Notes under the pieces: model-generated
The model's database searches: none
What the model was told of the DNA's origin: nothing
The model's input: the letters and a program-made list of their open reading frames with translations, nothing else
Assembly: GCA_018398805.1 (NCBI GenBank)
Contig: JAGFBZ010002260.1
Location: 1,364,001 to 1,428,000, forward strand
Reading direction: 5' to 3'
DNA length: 64,000 nucleotides
Source of the DNA: Hirundichthys speculiger
Taxonomy: Eukaryota > Chordata > Actinopteri > Beloniformes > Exocoetidae
Translations under genes and position numbers: made by a program
In this document: one piece after another, positions 11,663 through 24,002 of the stretch
How positions within the stretch are numbered: position 1 is the stretch's first letter
How the letters are laid out: each line of letters starts with the position of its first letter

Positions 11663-12027
11663 TCATGGAAAAAATTATTAGACCACCCTTGTTTTCTTCA
11701 GTTTCTTGTTCATTTTAATGCCTGGTACAACTAAAGGTACATTTGTTTGGACAAACATAAAGATAACCACAAAGACTGCTCATAAGAGTTTTATTTAAGA
11801 GCTGATATCTTACCATTTTCCAATGTTTTCTTGATTATAACCTAAATCACTTAAGTTTTTACATCAATAGCTATGGCGTTGTACTGCCAAAAACACTGCT
11901 TTTATGCTTTCAGTGTTTTCTTTTCTGTCTGTTTTAGTCACATGATGACGTTTAGTGGTACCAGGTATTAAAATGAACAAGAAAGTGAAGTAAAAAATGG
12001 TGGTCTAATAATTTTTTTCCATGACTG
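11660..12027 (-). mobile_element. Non-autonomous deletion derivative (MITE) of the 5734-7344 Tc1-like element
   Basis: This 368-bp element has the same terminal sequence CAGTCATGGAAAAAA(A)TTATT at both ends and TA on both flanks. Read on the minus strand, its first 75 bp or so match the 5' end of the full-length element (up to CTGGTACCACTAAACG). Its last 290 bp or so match the 3' end (for example GCCATAGCTATTGATGTAA and AAATGTACCTTTAGTTG). The transposase gene is missing. It sits in a long (TA)n tract (about 11608-11659). Confidence 0.92.
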
Positions 12028-12845
12028 TATATATATACTTACTCTATACTATACTGTGTATGGGCTGTATGGAGCCCATAACTGAAAACACGTCACGTAC
12101 ATGAGTTTAAAAATGTGCTGCAGACTCCATCCAAGTATTGACAGACCTTCCAAAAAAAAAAAAAAAATTTCAAAGGAGAACGAAAGGGGAAAGGAGGAGG
12201 CGATGAAAAAGGAAAAATATGGGAGGAGTACAGAAATAGAAGAGGAGATGAAAGGAGGACAGGAAGAAGAAGATAGAAGGAAGAACATAAAAACACGGCA
12301 TGTCGTGTCATCATGTCTCCAGCTCTCTGTCTCACATTAGTAAAAATAAAACTGGACCACCAAGTCACTGCTCACACTTTAATCAACTCGCACATAAGCG
12401 GATCTGACGGTCTGGTGTCAGCGCTGAACCGGTTTGATTCAAAGCCAATATGGCTTCTGTGGTTTATGGGAATTTGTGCACATCTTTGATAAATTGGCTC
12501 CCTTGCAGGAAGTCGCACACAGATCTAAACAACTCACTCATTATAAATCCAGTCGGCGTGTCTTTGCATAAACATTGAGAGAAGGGAAAAGAGCCCTCCT
12601 GGTTCTGCCGAGAGTTGAGTTTATTAGATCTGACTACCATAAATGATAAATATCACCTTTTTGATTATTTTAAACAAACAGACAAAAAAAAGAAGCGTTT
12701 TTCAATTTTCTCATGTTTGTAACAAGCCTTTTCTGACCAGATAGCTTGTGTTTACTGCACAGACACCAGACTCTTTTAACCTACTTACATAATTATTTGC
12801 AGGAAAAGTGCATCGTCTCTCAGCCCAGTTCTCTCATATCATTCA
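12028..12845. other. Noncoding stretch
   Basis: A poly-A run at 12154-12168 is followed by a purine-rich (GGA/GAA) stretch up to about 12290. No conserved coding sequence is seen. Confidence 0.45.
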
Positions 12846-12849
12846 TTCA

Positions 12850-12975
12850 TTTATTGACTTTGACTGGTTCGGGCCTATTTAGGGCCCCGGGGATCTGCGG
12901 GAGCAGCTGTCACCGGGTGAGAGACGGGATGCAGCCTGGACAGGCCACCGGTCCATCACAGGGCCACAGAGACAC
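12850..12975 (+). repeat. Diverged fragment of the dispersed teleost repeat
   Basis: It contains AGCCTGGACAGGCCACCGGTCCATC followed by CAGGGCCACAGAGACA; these correspond to the CACCCTGGACAGGTCGCCAG block at about 5487-5520. Confidence 0.6.
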
Positions 12976-13149
12976 AAACGGGACAAACTGGTGGAGTTCA
13001 AGGGAGACACATTTGAAACACTTTGAAAAACCTCAACTCATTTACTTTCTACTTTCTTTTTGTTTAGTTTACAAAAATCACAAGTTAATCCACAAATGAA
13101 AACTAAGCACAACAAGTGAGGAAATTTGTGTTTGGTAGATTTTTTTTTT

Positions 13150-14080
13150 TCTTTGCTGCAGCAATGCTTCTTGGCAGTAAATCTCATATCGTGGGAAAGC
13201 CTGTTTATTTCTAAATGGTGTCATATTTGCCAGGAACATGTTTGATGGACGAGCAGCAGAGCTGAGTATGTGGGTTGCGCCCATGAAAGATCTGTCAAAT
13301 CTTCTCTGCCAAAGCCAAACAGCTTTTTTAGCTGTTGACTCTTGTTTGGTAGGTTGGGTGATTGAAGCCTGAAGAAACAAGACATATTGGCAATTTAACT
13401 TATTTAAATTGATTCACTTAACAATCAGGAGCCTCAGTAGTGTGTTGAAGAACCACACACAGTCACAGCAGCCTGGTATCTCCTCCTCATGCTGCTGTGG
13501 GATGGCATCCCATTCTTAAACCTGCATTTGTTGCAAGTCAGCCAACGTGGTTGAGCTGGTCACTCTGTGAGGAACAGCATGCTCAAGATGATACCACAAG
13601 TGTTCAGTGTGGTTGAGGTCAGGACTGCTGGCAGGTCATCCTCTCCACTCTCCAATCCTGGAGGTAGTCTCTGATAAAACATGCTCCGTAGGGGATGTCT
13701 CACAGCTGCCTCACACCATCACACTGCCCCAACCACAAAGATGCTATTCTGTCAGTGCAGCTATCACCGAAGCGCTCTTCGCGTCTTCTCCTCACTTTGA
13801 CCCTACGATCCAAGCATCGCTGAACATGACGTTCCTCCACATGTTCAGCACAAGCAGGAGCCTAATTGTCAACACCAGGAGGCACCAGAACCTCAAAGCA
13901 AGAGTCAATAGCAAAAAAAAAAAGCTGTTTGGTATTGGCAGAGAAGATTTGACAGATCTTTCATGGGTGCAGCCCACATACTCAGCTCTGCTGCTCATCC
14001 CACAAATGCACATTCCTTAGAAATGTGGCACCATTTAGAAATAAGCAGGCTTTCCAGTGGTATAAGATTTATTGGAACAA
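13150..14080 (-). mobile_element. Decayed Tc1/mariner-like element with about 190-bp inverted repeats
   Basis: The segments 13150-13350 and 13900-14075 are inverted copies of each other. Both contain GAAGATTTGACAGATC, CATACTCAGCTCTGCTGCTC and ACCATTTAGAAATAA. Between them, on the minus strand at about 13436-13660, is the C-terminal part of a Tc1-like transposase, with DLPAVLTST (a decayed SPDLNP region) and SMRRRYQAA near the end. Stops and frameshifts are present. Long inverted repeats with a truncated transposase suggest an internally deleted Tc1 relative. I did not find a clean TA flank. Confidence 0.6.
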
Positions 14081-14089
14081 AGCTGAAAA

Positions 14090-16520
14090 CTCCCCCAAAC
14101 ACAGTTGATTACTTAGGGAATATTAGCGGTATTGTTTCCAGTCTTAGACACAGTTAAGTTATCATCCGTCCTCAGATATGAGTGGCGTTGGTCTCATCAA
14201 ACCACACAAGACAGTGAATATTCCTGTCAGCAGCCTGCTATATCTTATGGATTTCTATCAGACTTCACTTTCATTTCTATGCCTTCAAGGTGAGGTTAGC
14301 TCGCTTCCTTAGCGTAGCAACAAGACTGGAAGAACACTGAGAACTTAACATTAAAACCCTTCCCATTTCGATTCTCTGATTCCTATACAGCCTTAATACG
14401 CAAGATGGAAGGTTTGCATCATTTTCTAAAAACGATGGATGAAAATTGTTCAGTTTTCAAAGGGAATCGGAGTCCTTAGCCAAGACAGAAAAAGACTGTG
14501 AAAGCAGGCCAGTAAAGGGGCAGACTGGTGGTCCCCAAGTCCCAAATGCAGCAGCCTCTTTCAAAAATGCAAAACTCTCATCTTGTGCCATAACTTTTTT
14601 TTCTCCTTGTAGCAACACAATGAACACAAGAATTTGTATGAATTCAGAGGATCTTTTCTGAAAACACTAGTTCTCAGCTCTTGCAACTAGTCACTAGTGT
14701 TGTAAGAATCTGGCAGTTTCTCATCTTATATTATAACAAATTTAGAGAAATATTTGTTGAGGCTGAGCCAGCTGTTACACATGTCTGTAAAGATGTGGCA
14801 GCATATAAAGTAGTTGTGAATATTTTTTACTAATTGAGCCGAGTGAGCCACAATAAACCAAATAATGCTGTCAAATGAGGATAAATATGTTCAATCTCTT
14901 AATAAATAGAACTCTAAATAAGGTTTCTAATTTTAGTTCGCACATATCCAGTGAGTTATATAAAGGTTAAATTAACTGTAGGCTTTCTACATTTGTTTCC
15001 AGATAAATAAATTATCATCAAATTTATTTGTCGCTTTAATTTAACTTGTTTAATTTTGAAAAAAAAAAGGATGTTGACAGCTTCTTATTTTAAATGCAGG
15101 AATTACAGTGTTTCTGGGTTTTAATATAATAAAGAAGAATAATCCCTCATTGCGACAGTTAAACAATTTAAAACCATAACATTTATTGATTCCCTTGAAG
15201 GTTAAATAATATTATATACATTTATTTATTCAGGTAGTGTTTTTTCATATTCATTTGCTTTTTAAAAAAAAAAAAATATCTATGGCACAGACATGAGATT
15301 GTCAGCATTTAAATGTTTAAATTAATTTCTCAGAATAAAAGAACAATACAGGACAGAATTTACTTGAAATGTTTTATTACCAATAAAACAGAGAGCAATC
15401 ATAATCTGATCTCCATGCACACTGGGGTTGAAAGAAACCTCGAGTCTAATGTGCATAGCACACTCACTGTTTTCACTCCAAATCAGGACTTTACCACAAA
15501 GGCAGGTTTGTTCAGACTGAGCTGGTCACAGCACAAAAGGAAACATTAAAGGACGGAGCATTAATCAGGAACAAAGGGCCGTGTGAATGCATTACATTCA
15601 CGGCCGGCGTACAGAGCAAAATATCTCTCGAAGCATTTCTTCCATTAATTTGCCCAAATGAATGACTGTGGTCCAGCTTCCTGCCGCAGAACAAAAACAA
15701 GCAGCGTAGTGATTCTGCAACCGACCGAACAAATGTGAGTGCGGTCAGTCGTTACTCTCATTTGTCTCTTTGTGGCCCAGTGATGTACTGGTGACCAGTC
15801 CAGGGTGTTCCCCGGCCCACCGGTCTGATGTTGAGAAACTGTCATTAAGCTTTCACCCTCCAGCCCATGATGGGAGGCCCGACTGATGGCACGAGAGCAT
15901 TTTTCACATATGAAAATATGCAGATGCTGCAACATCTGGCTTCTACAACAACTTTAAACATCATCGTCTACAGGACAATTTTTGTTTTCTTGGGTGGTCT
16001 TGAATTATTTATTGTATTGAAGCTTTTAGGCATAACATAAATATAAATTATGAAAGAAGGATGGATTTTCCAACGCATTTTATTATTCTTATTTGTAAAA
16101 TTTCCTCAAATAACAATGGAGAAAAGAAAATTGCTTATCAGATATTTACACTTGGTTAAGGTGCTCAGAAAAAGTCTAAAAAAATAAAGCTGTTTGAAAA
16201 TATGACAGCAGATTATTCCACATGTTTAGGTTTTTGCTACAGAAATTAATTTTCTCTTCATTCATTATTTATCAAACTATTGCTTCAGCATAGAATGGAG
16301 ATGCAGGAATTCTTACAAAATCTGTTTTATTCATTTGTTCATTCCAGTATATGTGGACATCATTTGAAACAGGGATCTTTAAAACTTTCATGAGGCAAAG
16401 ATCAGAAGCATCGATGCAGATTTTAAGATCTGACACAGAGGCAAAGTAAAACTCAGTGGACATCACATGTTATCTATATGAGTTCCCTCTTACATTGTAT
16501 GATTTTTAAATGGTTTTTTT
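14090..16520. other. Noncoding stretch, AT-rich in part
   Basis: No gene is recognised. A short inverted fragment of the dispersed fish repeat lies at about 15775-15835 (CTGGTGACCAGTCCAGGGTG). Poly-A runs lie at 15060-15068 and 15265-15277. Confidence 0.4.
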
Positions 16521-16526
16521 TTGTAA

Positions 16527-16812
16527 TTGTTCGTCAGGTTTCCCCGGAGGTTTGAACCAAAATGCATGAGCGTAAGAAGCAGGATTAACCAAAACAAAGT
16601 CGTTTATTTAAACCAAAGTCTCTGTCATGGCAGGAAATACAAAAACGAGTCTGACCAAATGAGCACGAACCAGCAAGGAACAGATGAGACTGCATGTAGA
16701 CACAGGTGCTGACAACTACACCTGAAGAGAGGAAGTCACACACCAGGAAAAGCACCTTCAAAATAAAACAGAGAATAAAGCTGAACACAAAACGGGAGCC
16801 CAAACAATGGAC
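16527..16812 (-). repeat. Dispersed repeat fragment, possibly related to 19085-19610
   Basis: The stretch with GAACCAAAATGCATGAGCG and AAACCAAAGTC reads like the inverted counterpart of the 3' part of the 19085-19610 repeat, which ends in TGCATTTTGGGTCC. Family and class are unknown to me, and the match is weak. Confidence 0.3.
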
Positions 16813-19084
16813 TCCAATTTTATTACTGAAAACAATTAACAGTCATCATTTTTATTTTCAAATTAATGTAAAACTCTTCAGCTCAAATGTGCATTTGAAA
16901 CAAAGAGCGTAATTCCTCAGATATAGATTAGATAGATAGGTTATTCTAAGGCCACGGTGGGTTCATATATGACTTTCCTTCCTCTGCATCTCTCTGGAAC
17001 AATTTTTTGAGATTTGATGCTTTACAGAAGTGCTTTAATAAAGTAATTCAAGAATTGACTTGGCTTGACTCTGTCTTATAAATTGAAGGATAAGCAACCA
17101 AATTAACGTGTCGAGGTATAACCTGGTAGTTTTTGTAACAGACTCGGTTTCTTTCGAGTGTGGAGTTGAATGGAAGCCCCGCCCCCCTGCACTGGTTAGG
17201 TGCAGCAAGTCTCAAACAAAACTTGTACCTGATCACAACCTTTTTTTTTTTCGCCCTCAACATACCTTGTTATGAGTCAATCCTGGCTATGAATGCAATT
17301 AATTGACTCATTCCTGAAGCTAAACATGACCCAGACCGTCCAGGATCCATGGAGAACAGATCCAGGGACCTGACTGACCTCCTCCTGCCGCCTCAGGCCA
17401 GGAGGGGCCCCAGCATGGCGCAAGATCTTAGACTTTATGGCTGAGTGGAACCAGACTTGGGGGCTTTGTTGGAAATGAGTTGAAGTGGAGGGGGAAGAGT
17501 GAATAAAAAGTGGCAGGCCTTGCCCTTGGAGCCCCTCCACCGACGCACACAGATGGAAAGAATTAAAGCTCCATTCCACCAGAAACATGGATGGATTATT
17601 AGATAGAGTCTGAGTGGATGGGTGGAGTGGGACGGAGAAAAGACGAAGGGGGAAAGTGTAAAGACGGGGCAGGGTCTGAGATTAGTGATGTAGGGTGGGG
17701 GAAGAATTAAGGGGAGAGAACCGAGAGCCTTTACACACTCTTAACACCTCAAATACATACAGTGTACATTAGTTTATTGTCTTTGCAGAAACATGGTCTT
17801 TATTCAGAGATAATTTGGCCGAACATGCCAGCAAATCCCTGAATAAGGTCCACATGCAACTGACTTTATCGACACACCACTTCAATGTTCAGTCACCATG
17901 TGTGAAGGATCCTGATGAATATTCAACGAAGCCAACGTCTTTCTTCCAGTTAGCAGTCACTTCCAGCTCCCCGCTGACGCTATATGATGTTTTTTTAATA
18001 GCCAAAGCATTGTATTTACTTTTTTTTCACAAGACAGCACAGATGGACGCCAGATGGAAATATTCAAGATCTCTGATGCCGTGTTGCAAAAACGTTTGAA
18101 AGTAATATCTTTGAGCGTCATGCCATTCCTGACAAGTTTGGAACCAACACCCCACATTGCTGAAAACATACAGCAATATTCTTTTTTATGTCTTCAGTAT
18201 CTAGAAGCACCATCTTTAAAAGAGATAGATTGTTTAAAAGGCTATTTATGTCTTTAATAGAGGAATTATTCTCACTTGACGACGGACATAACACAACATT
18301 CTCTTTATTCACCAAATGCACCATGACTTCAGATTTGTATCTCTTAAACTCTTAACAGAAGTCTGTTGTCTGAATGTGGGCGTGTTATTTAACACTCACC
18401 AGCATGTCCAGGCCTTCTGTTTTTACCCTTCATTCACATCCCTTCAAAAGACGCCAGCTTGTAGAAACTGGATTAATGCTGCTGCTCCATCTGAAAGTGC
18501 AGAGAGTTTTGCAAATTGATTACAAAAAGATGTGTTAAAAGAGATGGGGGGGATACTGTACTTACGCAGACAACGTTTATGCTCCAGCTTTGGCCACCCT
18601 TCCACCCCCACTGTACCCAACCCTGGCACCAGCTTCACATTTCTACAAAATTCTCAAAACATGGCCCATCATTTTGAAGTGGAACCGGTGGAGCACATTT
18701 ATGTAACATTAAATGAATTAGCCACAGTCAAGCACTAGAAATTACTAGCAGATGTAAAAAAAACAAAACAAACAAAAAAAAAAAAAAAAACAATTATAAA
18801 ATCATGTTCACTTCTGGAAACATTTCCGCATCAGTTTGTGTTCTGTTGTTCAAGGATCAGGGATCTCAGGTTTCTGAAATGGATACTTTCGTGTTGCAAA
18901 GAGGAGAGGGCACAAGGGTGGTTAAAAATCAAAACGTTTCACCAAACAAAATTAAATTTTGTTGTATTTTCTGTTTTGAATAGTCCAAAAATCCAAAATT
19001 TATTGACTGTGCAAGAGTCAAGAGAGGCAGATAGTGGAGCGAACAAAACAGGCAAAGTTCAGGAAAAAGAAGAGAAATAATAAT
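16813..19084. other. Noncoding stretch, no gene recognised
   Basis: Short frames only. An A-rich (CAAA)n stretch lies at 18758-18791. Confidence 0.4.
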
Positions 19085-19610
19085 AATAATAAAAACAGAG
19101 ACCAGGGGAAACTAAACAGACGTTCCTTTCTTGTGGGTTTTTTCCTTTTCTGGGTTTTAGTTGGCGCTCTTATCTCCCCCGTTAGTCTACCTTGTTTCCT
19201 GTTTTACTTTGAAGGTCTGTCTTGTCTTCGTTGTGTTCTCCTTTACTTCCCTCCATGTATTAACCTGATGGCCTGCACCTGCCTCCTGTTTCTCCGTCTG
19301 TGCATTTAAGTCTTGTCTTTCCCTTTCTGTTCACTGGTCCGTCTGCTTGTCTTCCTGGTTTCATCCTGCATATTACCCCGCTTATCTACCTGTGCATTGT
19401 CCTGTGCATCTCCACCTGGCTTTTTTCCCTTTTCCTGCCTTGCTGTCCCGTCTCCCTGTCTTTTTAGATTTACAGTTAAGTTTGGACTTTCTTTTTTTTG
19501 TGAATTAATCACATTTGCTAGTAACTCCTGCATTTTGGGTCCTACATTTAACGCAAAGCATGGCATCAGAAGTGGCAAGAAAGAACAAGTTTTTGCAATC
19601 CACATTTCTG
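19085..19610 (+). repeat. Possible LTR- or transposon-derived dispersed repeat
   Basis: A pyrimidine-rich block contains CCTGTTTTACTTTGAAGG, TGCATTTAAGTCTTGTC and a final TGCATTTTGGGTCCTACA. This sequence style is common in dispersed fish repeats, but I cannot identify boundaries or a class. Confidence 0.35.
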
Positions 19611-21680
19611 CATACAAGCCCTGAGAGAGTTAACAGATTTCCTTTGAAAAAGTGACGCCAGGATTTCCAATATGATGTGCTCAAGAAGCAAAAAGATGAT
19701 TGAACCTACACTTTAGGGAAGTCTAAAAATAAATCAGGATTTGGGATTATGTTAGATACTTTGCCCTTTACTTCCCATTCCTCCCCCGCTTCTTCTTCTT
19801 CTTCAAGATACATTTCTAAAATAAACTAATGAGACAAACATCAAAGCACGCGGACTGCCTCTGTTTTGGGTTGGGGCTGTGAGGCGGGGAAAGTAAACCT
19901 CCCGTCTTTCCTGCTCTGGGGCCACACGAGTGTCTGTCTGCCAAAAAAACGAGGATTTAAGTAAGTTGAGTGAATTGAACCTGAACAATGAGTTTCGACT
20001 GTCACAGACTCTGTGAGCAGAGTGTTTTAGTGCTGCAGTAGATAGAGTTACTGACAGGAAGTCAGAGATTGGAGGTGAGATTTGATTTTGGTTAGAAATG
20101 TCCACATTTTTTTTAAGTTATGTCTCACTGCAGTTACTGTTCTCCAGTCTAATTTTTCTCTTGCAAATGAAAGGCATAAACAAACCACTTTACAGCTAAA
20201 AACGCATACATATAAAAATCTAAATTGCGTGTGACAACGCGGGCTTCATGATGGATTCCGGCTCTGTCAAAGCCTTGGGTGAAATTAAATCCAGCCCTGA
20301 TAGTTCACTTGACAGCGATCAAAGGCTTTGAATCTCTTCCGCTTTCCAAGGTCAGTGTATCTGGCAGCACGGACAGCAGAGGTCAAGCGCCTGTCAGCTC
20401 CTCAACAATAACAGCTCATGTTCCCCAACAATCAGTAGCTTGTTAAAGGCTTCCAGCGCTCCATGAGAGACTGAGATGATGGTGAAACCGGACACCTCTG
20501 ACATCTCCCTCCCTGCAGTCCGACCTCTCAGTCATCGTATTGTTGAAGCAGAGGCCCTCATTTGTTAAAAAGCTGGAGTCTTGAAAGGCCTGCGAAACAT
20601 CGAAACATCGTCCGACTCCACTGGCTCACTGGTGAGATGAGGGTTAAAGTGTTAGGTTGTTTTTGATTAAGCTGAGCATCAACATTATCCAGAGATCCCT
20701 TATACTGCCTTTAACTCCAAGGGTTCACTCACTTTTTCACTCACCACCTGCACTGTTTATTGGGTATTTTAGACAATAAATTCTAATTGCGTGTTGACAA
20801 ATGAAGCATATTGTGTTCGGATCGGATCATATTTATGTCAAATTAATGTAGAAAACCAGATAATTCCAAAAAAAAAACAAAAAAAACACACACACTTTTT
20901 CCTGCAACTGTGTATGATAGCCATTTAGTGAGTTAACCATGTCAAAGCTCTAACGCACGTTCATATCAGTTTTAATCTTTGCACCAACAAACCCTGATCA
21001 ACTCATACCCATCTCTTTTCTTTCTGTCTCTGTCTCACTATTACTCCCACTGAGCATAGACAGACCTAAATCCCATTTAATCATGCTCACTGCATGCTGT
21101 ACTTTTCAGCTCAACATAAATCGTGTAAACCATTTATTGTGCTTTATCTGTACCTACCTCAAAGCCAAGAAAACATCCATTCCCTTCTTCAGTCCCTCCT
21201 TTGCCTTCAAATCCCATTACAGCCCATTACATCCTGAATTCAACAGGCCTAATGAGACTCCCGTAGCAGACTGTGCCCTTGAGGCTCGTCTGTCATCAGT
21301 GAAAAGGGAGTGGTCGTCCTCATTTCCACAGTGTGACCGGAGGAAGTCCCTGGTCCAGGTCTGAAAAAAACAACAAAAAAAAAAAACAGGGATCCCGGCA
21401 TCAACAGGGGACACACTCATCCCGCCATCATTCAGTCTGACATACTGTTTTCCATTAATTAGTGGTAAAAACAAGTTTAAATACATAAGGACTATGTTAA
21501 AATCAACAAGAAATGTATTGAAATACACTTCGTAATTTGTACACTGCTCATCACTGAGATTGAAAATTATTTTTTTTCCCAAGTAAAGTTAACTGGAGAG
21601 ATTTTCTACCATTCTACTCTTCAAAGGCTATTTTCAGCTGGACTTGTTAGAAGATGTGTTGTTGCAACATTTCTCTATTA
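19611..21680. other. Noncoding stretch, no gene recognised
   Basis: No domain or transposon end is seen. A-rich runs lie at 20867-20885 and 21365-21387. Confidence 0.4.
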
Positions 21681-22305
21681 CCCTGGTTCTCAACCTTTTT
21701 GGGGTCCTGGACCCCTGCGTGTTTTTGAACAACTCTGAGGACCCCGCCCTTTTTTTTTTATATGAGCCATCTCTCCATGTTGTCAAGTTGAAACGTCATC
21801 GTCTACTTCTTTTTTCCCCTCTTCTTCTTCTTCATGTTACTGTGTTTATTGCCTTCTTTTTTATCGCAATTTCAAGCGTTTATTTGAACTTTGCAAGTTA
21901 ATGAGTTTTCTCCCCCAACAGCTTCTTTCAAATATTTTACAATAAAAGCATTTTTTTTTTTTTTTTAAAGAAAGGAACGGTGTCTGCCCACTGAAATGCT
22001 CGGGGGCTCATAATTTGAAAAGGATGCAGCTCGTGTTAAGTTTGTATTAACACTGTCATACAGTTACTTCAACACTGCAAAATGGTGCAAGATTTTTATC
22101 AAAAAACAGTGAATTACACTTGTGAAAGAGAAAAAGAAGGTCATGTTACTCTGTAGTTTATATAGATAAAGGCCTTGGTCATTCTTGAGTAATATAATAA
22201 TCTATTTCTATAAATGTTGGAGGATCTTTTTAAAAAAATATATATTTCATTATCATGGACCCGCGGGCCACTAGGGGTCCATGGACCCTCGGTAGAGAAT
22301 CACTG
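21681..22305. mobile_element. Non-autonomous hAT element with 8-bp target duplication
   Basis: The left end reads CCCTGGTTCTCAACC, and the right end reads on the other strand as CAGTGATTCTCTACC. Both are variants of the CAGTGGTTCTCAACC terminus typical of Charlie-like hAT elements. GGTCC(T/A)GGAC-type blocks follow each terminus. The flanks are CTCTATTA (21673-21680) and CTCTGTTA (22306-22313), an 8-bp duplication with one mismatch, as expected for hAT insertion. The 625-bp interior has no transposase. Confidence 0.8.
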
Positions 22306-22373
22306 CTCTGTTAAACCCTCCCAAGGTGTTCAATAGAGGCAATCTGAGTACTGCAAAAGGTTAATATTTTTAT

Positions 22374-22392
22374 CCACTAGGTGGCAGTAGCG
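22374..22392 (+). promoter_or_regulatory. CTCF-like motif
   Basis: CCACTAGGTGGCAGTAGCG closely fits the CTCF core (CCAC-Y-AG-R-K-GGC). It lies 69 bp outside the hAT element. Occupancy cannot be judged from sequence. Confidence 0.4.
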
Positions 22393-22859
22393 TGTTGGAT
22401 TTGGGGTTTTTTGCAGACACAAATACTTCTGGTAAAGATTGCAACGTACCAAAACAAGTGATGGATCGATCATTTTACGTCATTTTCTACCTTAATACAA
22501 CTATGGTGTACCAGTAAGAAGCTGCAGTGTACATCACACTTCTAAATCAAAGAAGCTACACATCTATTCCTGCATGACTGACGTGACGTGGGTAGAGGCC
22601 CAAAAAATCTCTGCGCAGAGAAGATAGATGGCACACTATTTGGTGTGAGAGGAAGGACAACATGGGGGAAGAATGTTGACGTGCTGGAGAAAAAGAAATT
22701 CCAGGCAATGTTTCCGCCATTTTGATGAGGAAAAGATCAGCACTGACAGCTACAAAAGAGGTGATTCTCTCTATTTTGCCTGGAATAACTGGAGGAAGCC
22801 ACTAGTGTGGGGAAGACCGTAAAGGCACGGGTGTGCAAAGCTCCGGATGAGTGTGAGTG

Positions 22860-24002
22860 CTGCCCACGTACACATTACATTCCACCACACTTGGGAAGCC
22901 TCTATTAGCCATTAAGGGCCATATAAGGCCCTTAATGACCTAGCTCCTTGTTATCTACAAGACCTGATAGCAGGTTATGGTCCGAATAGAGCTCTCTGCT
23001 CTCAGAGTGCAGGATTATTCGTCGTTCCTAGAATATCTAAAAGTAGATTTGGAGGGCGGGCCTTCTGTTACCAGGCACCTTTATTATGGAACCAGCTACC
23101 AATTTTGTTTAAGGAGGCTGACACCATCTCCATCTTTAAAACTAAATTGAAAACATTTCTGTTTAGTATAGCCTACAGTTAGCCCTAACACACTATTGCT
23201 TAGACTTATAGTTATAGCAACTGTTATAGGAGCTAAGACTTGAATAGGCTCGTCTTAATCACAGCTTCTTCATAGTTATGCTGCTATAGGTCTACGCTGC
23301 AGGGGGACACCAACATGATCTTCCCTTCCCTACCCTTTCCTCCTCCCTTCTTCCTCCTCCAGCTCATTCCATAGTTAATTAGGAGCACCTTGTTACTGTA
23401 ACTGTGCTTCATTTTCTTTCCTGTAGTTTGTTTTGCTGTTTTGCCCCTTTTTTCTCTTTTCTTTCTGTATGTTTGCAGGCCAGAGTTTCCTGAGTTGGAT
23501 GCTGACTTGCAGTTCCATCCTCTGTCCATCCCAGCGTTTATCTCCACCTGTGTGTGTAGAGGTGTTCGGGATGCCGGCTGGCGTGGTGACCGGCGACTCG
23601 GTCCTCTGACCATCTCACCTCAGTGCTGCTACCTGCATCTGTTTATGTAGTCATTTCATTCGGTCATTTGTGTGCTCTCCTCTCTCTGTTCTGTCTCCCC
23701 TCTTTTTTTTCTTTCTTTACCCTGCTGGTCTTCAGCAGGAAGGTCCCCCCATATGAGCCAGGTCCTGCTCAAGGTTTCTTCCTCAAAGTGGAGTTTTTCC
23801 TTGCCACTGTTTGGCTTAAAGGTTTTTTTTTCTCCCACTGTGGGAGTTTATTACTTGCTATTATCCTTGATTAGGATTTAATATTATAATTTTAGTTAAT
23901 GATATTTGCTTGGGAGTCATGCTCTGAGTCTCTGTAAAGCACCTAGAGACAATTAGCATTGTAACAGACACTATAAAAATAAAATTTAATTGAATTGAAT
24001 TA
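22860..24002 (+). mobile_element. LINE 3' portion: reverse transcriptase C-terminus and 3' UTR
   Basis: On the plus strand the segment at about 22895-23180 translates with LAPCYLQDLIAGYGPNRAL, LFVVPRISKSRFGG and LWNQLPILFKEAD. This is the C-terminal tail typical of L2/CR1/Rex1-like fish LINE proteins. The 3' UTR follows, with GTCCTGCTCAAGGTTTCTTC and GGAGTTTTTCCTTGCCACTG. It ends GTAAAGCACCTAGAGACAA and a TTGAATTGAATT tail. It is truncated at the 5' side. The inverted tail of a related copy is at 37223-37311. Confidence 0.75.

Noticed and set aside
12093..12368. Ser/Phe-rich or Glu/Lys-rich frames
   Set aside because: They are products of a purine-rich simple stretch.
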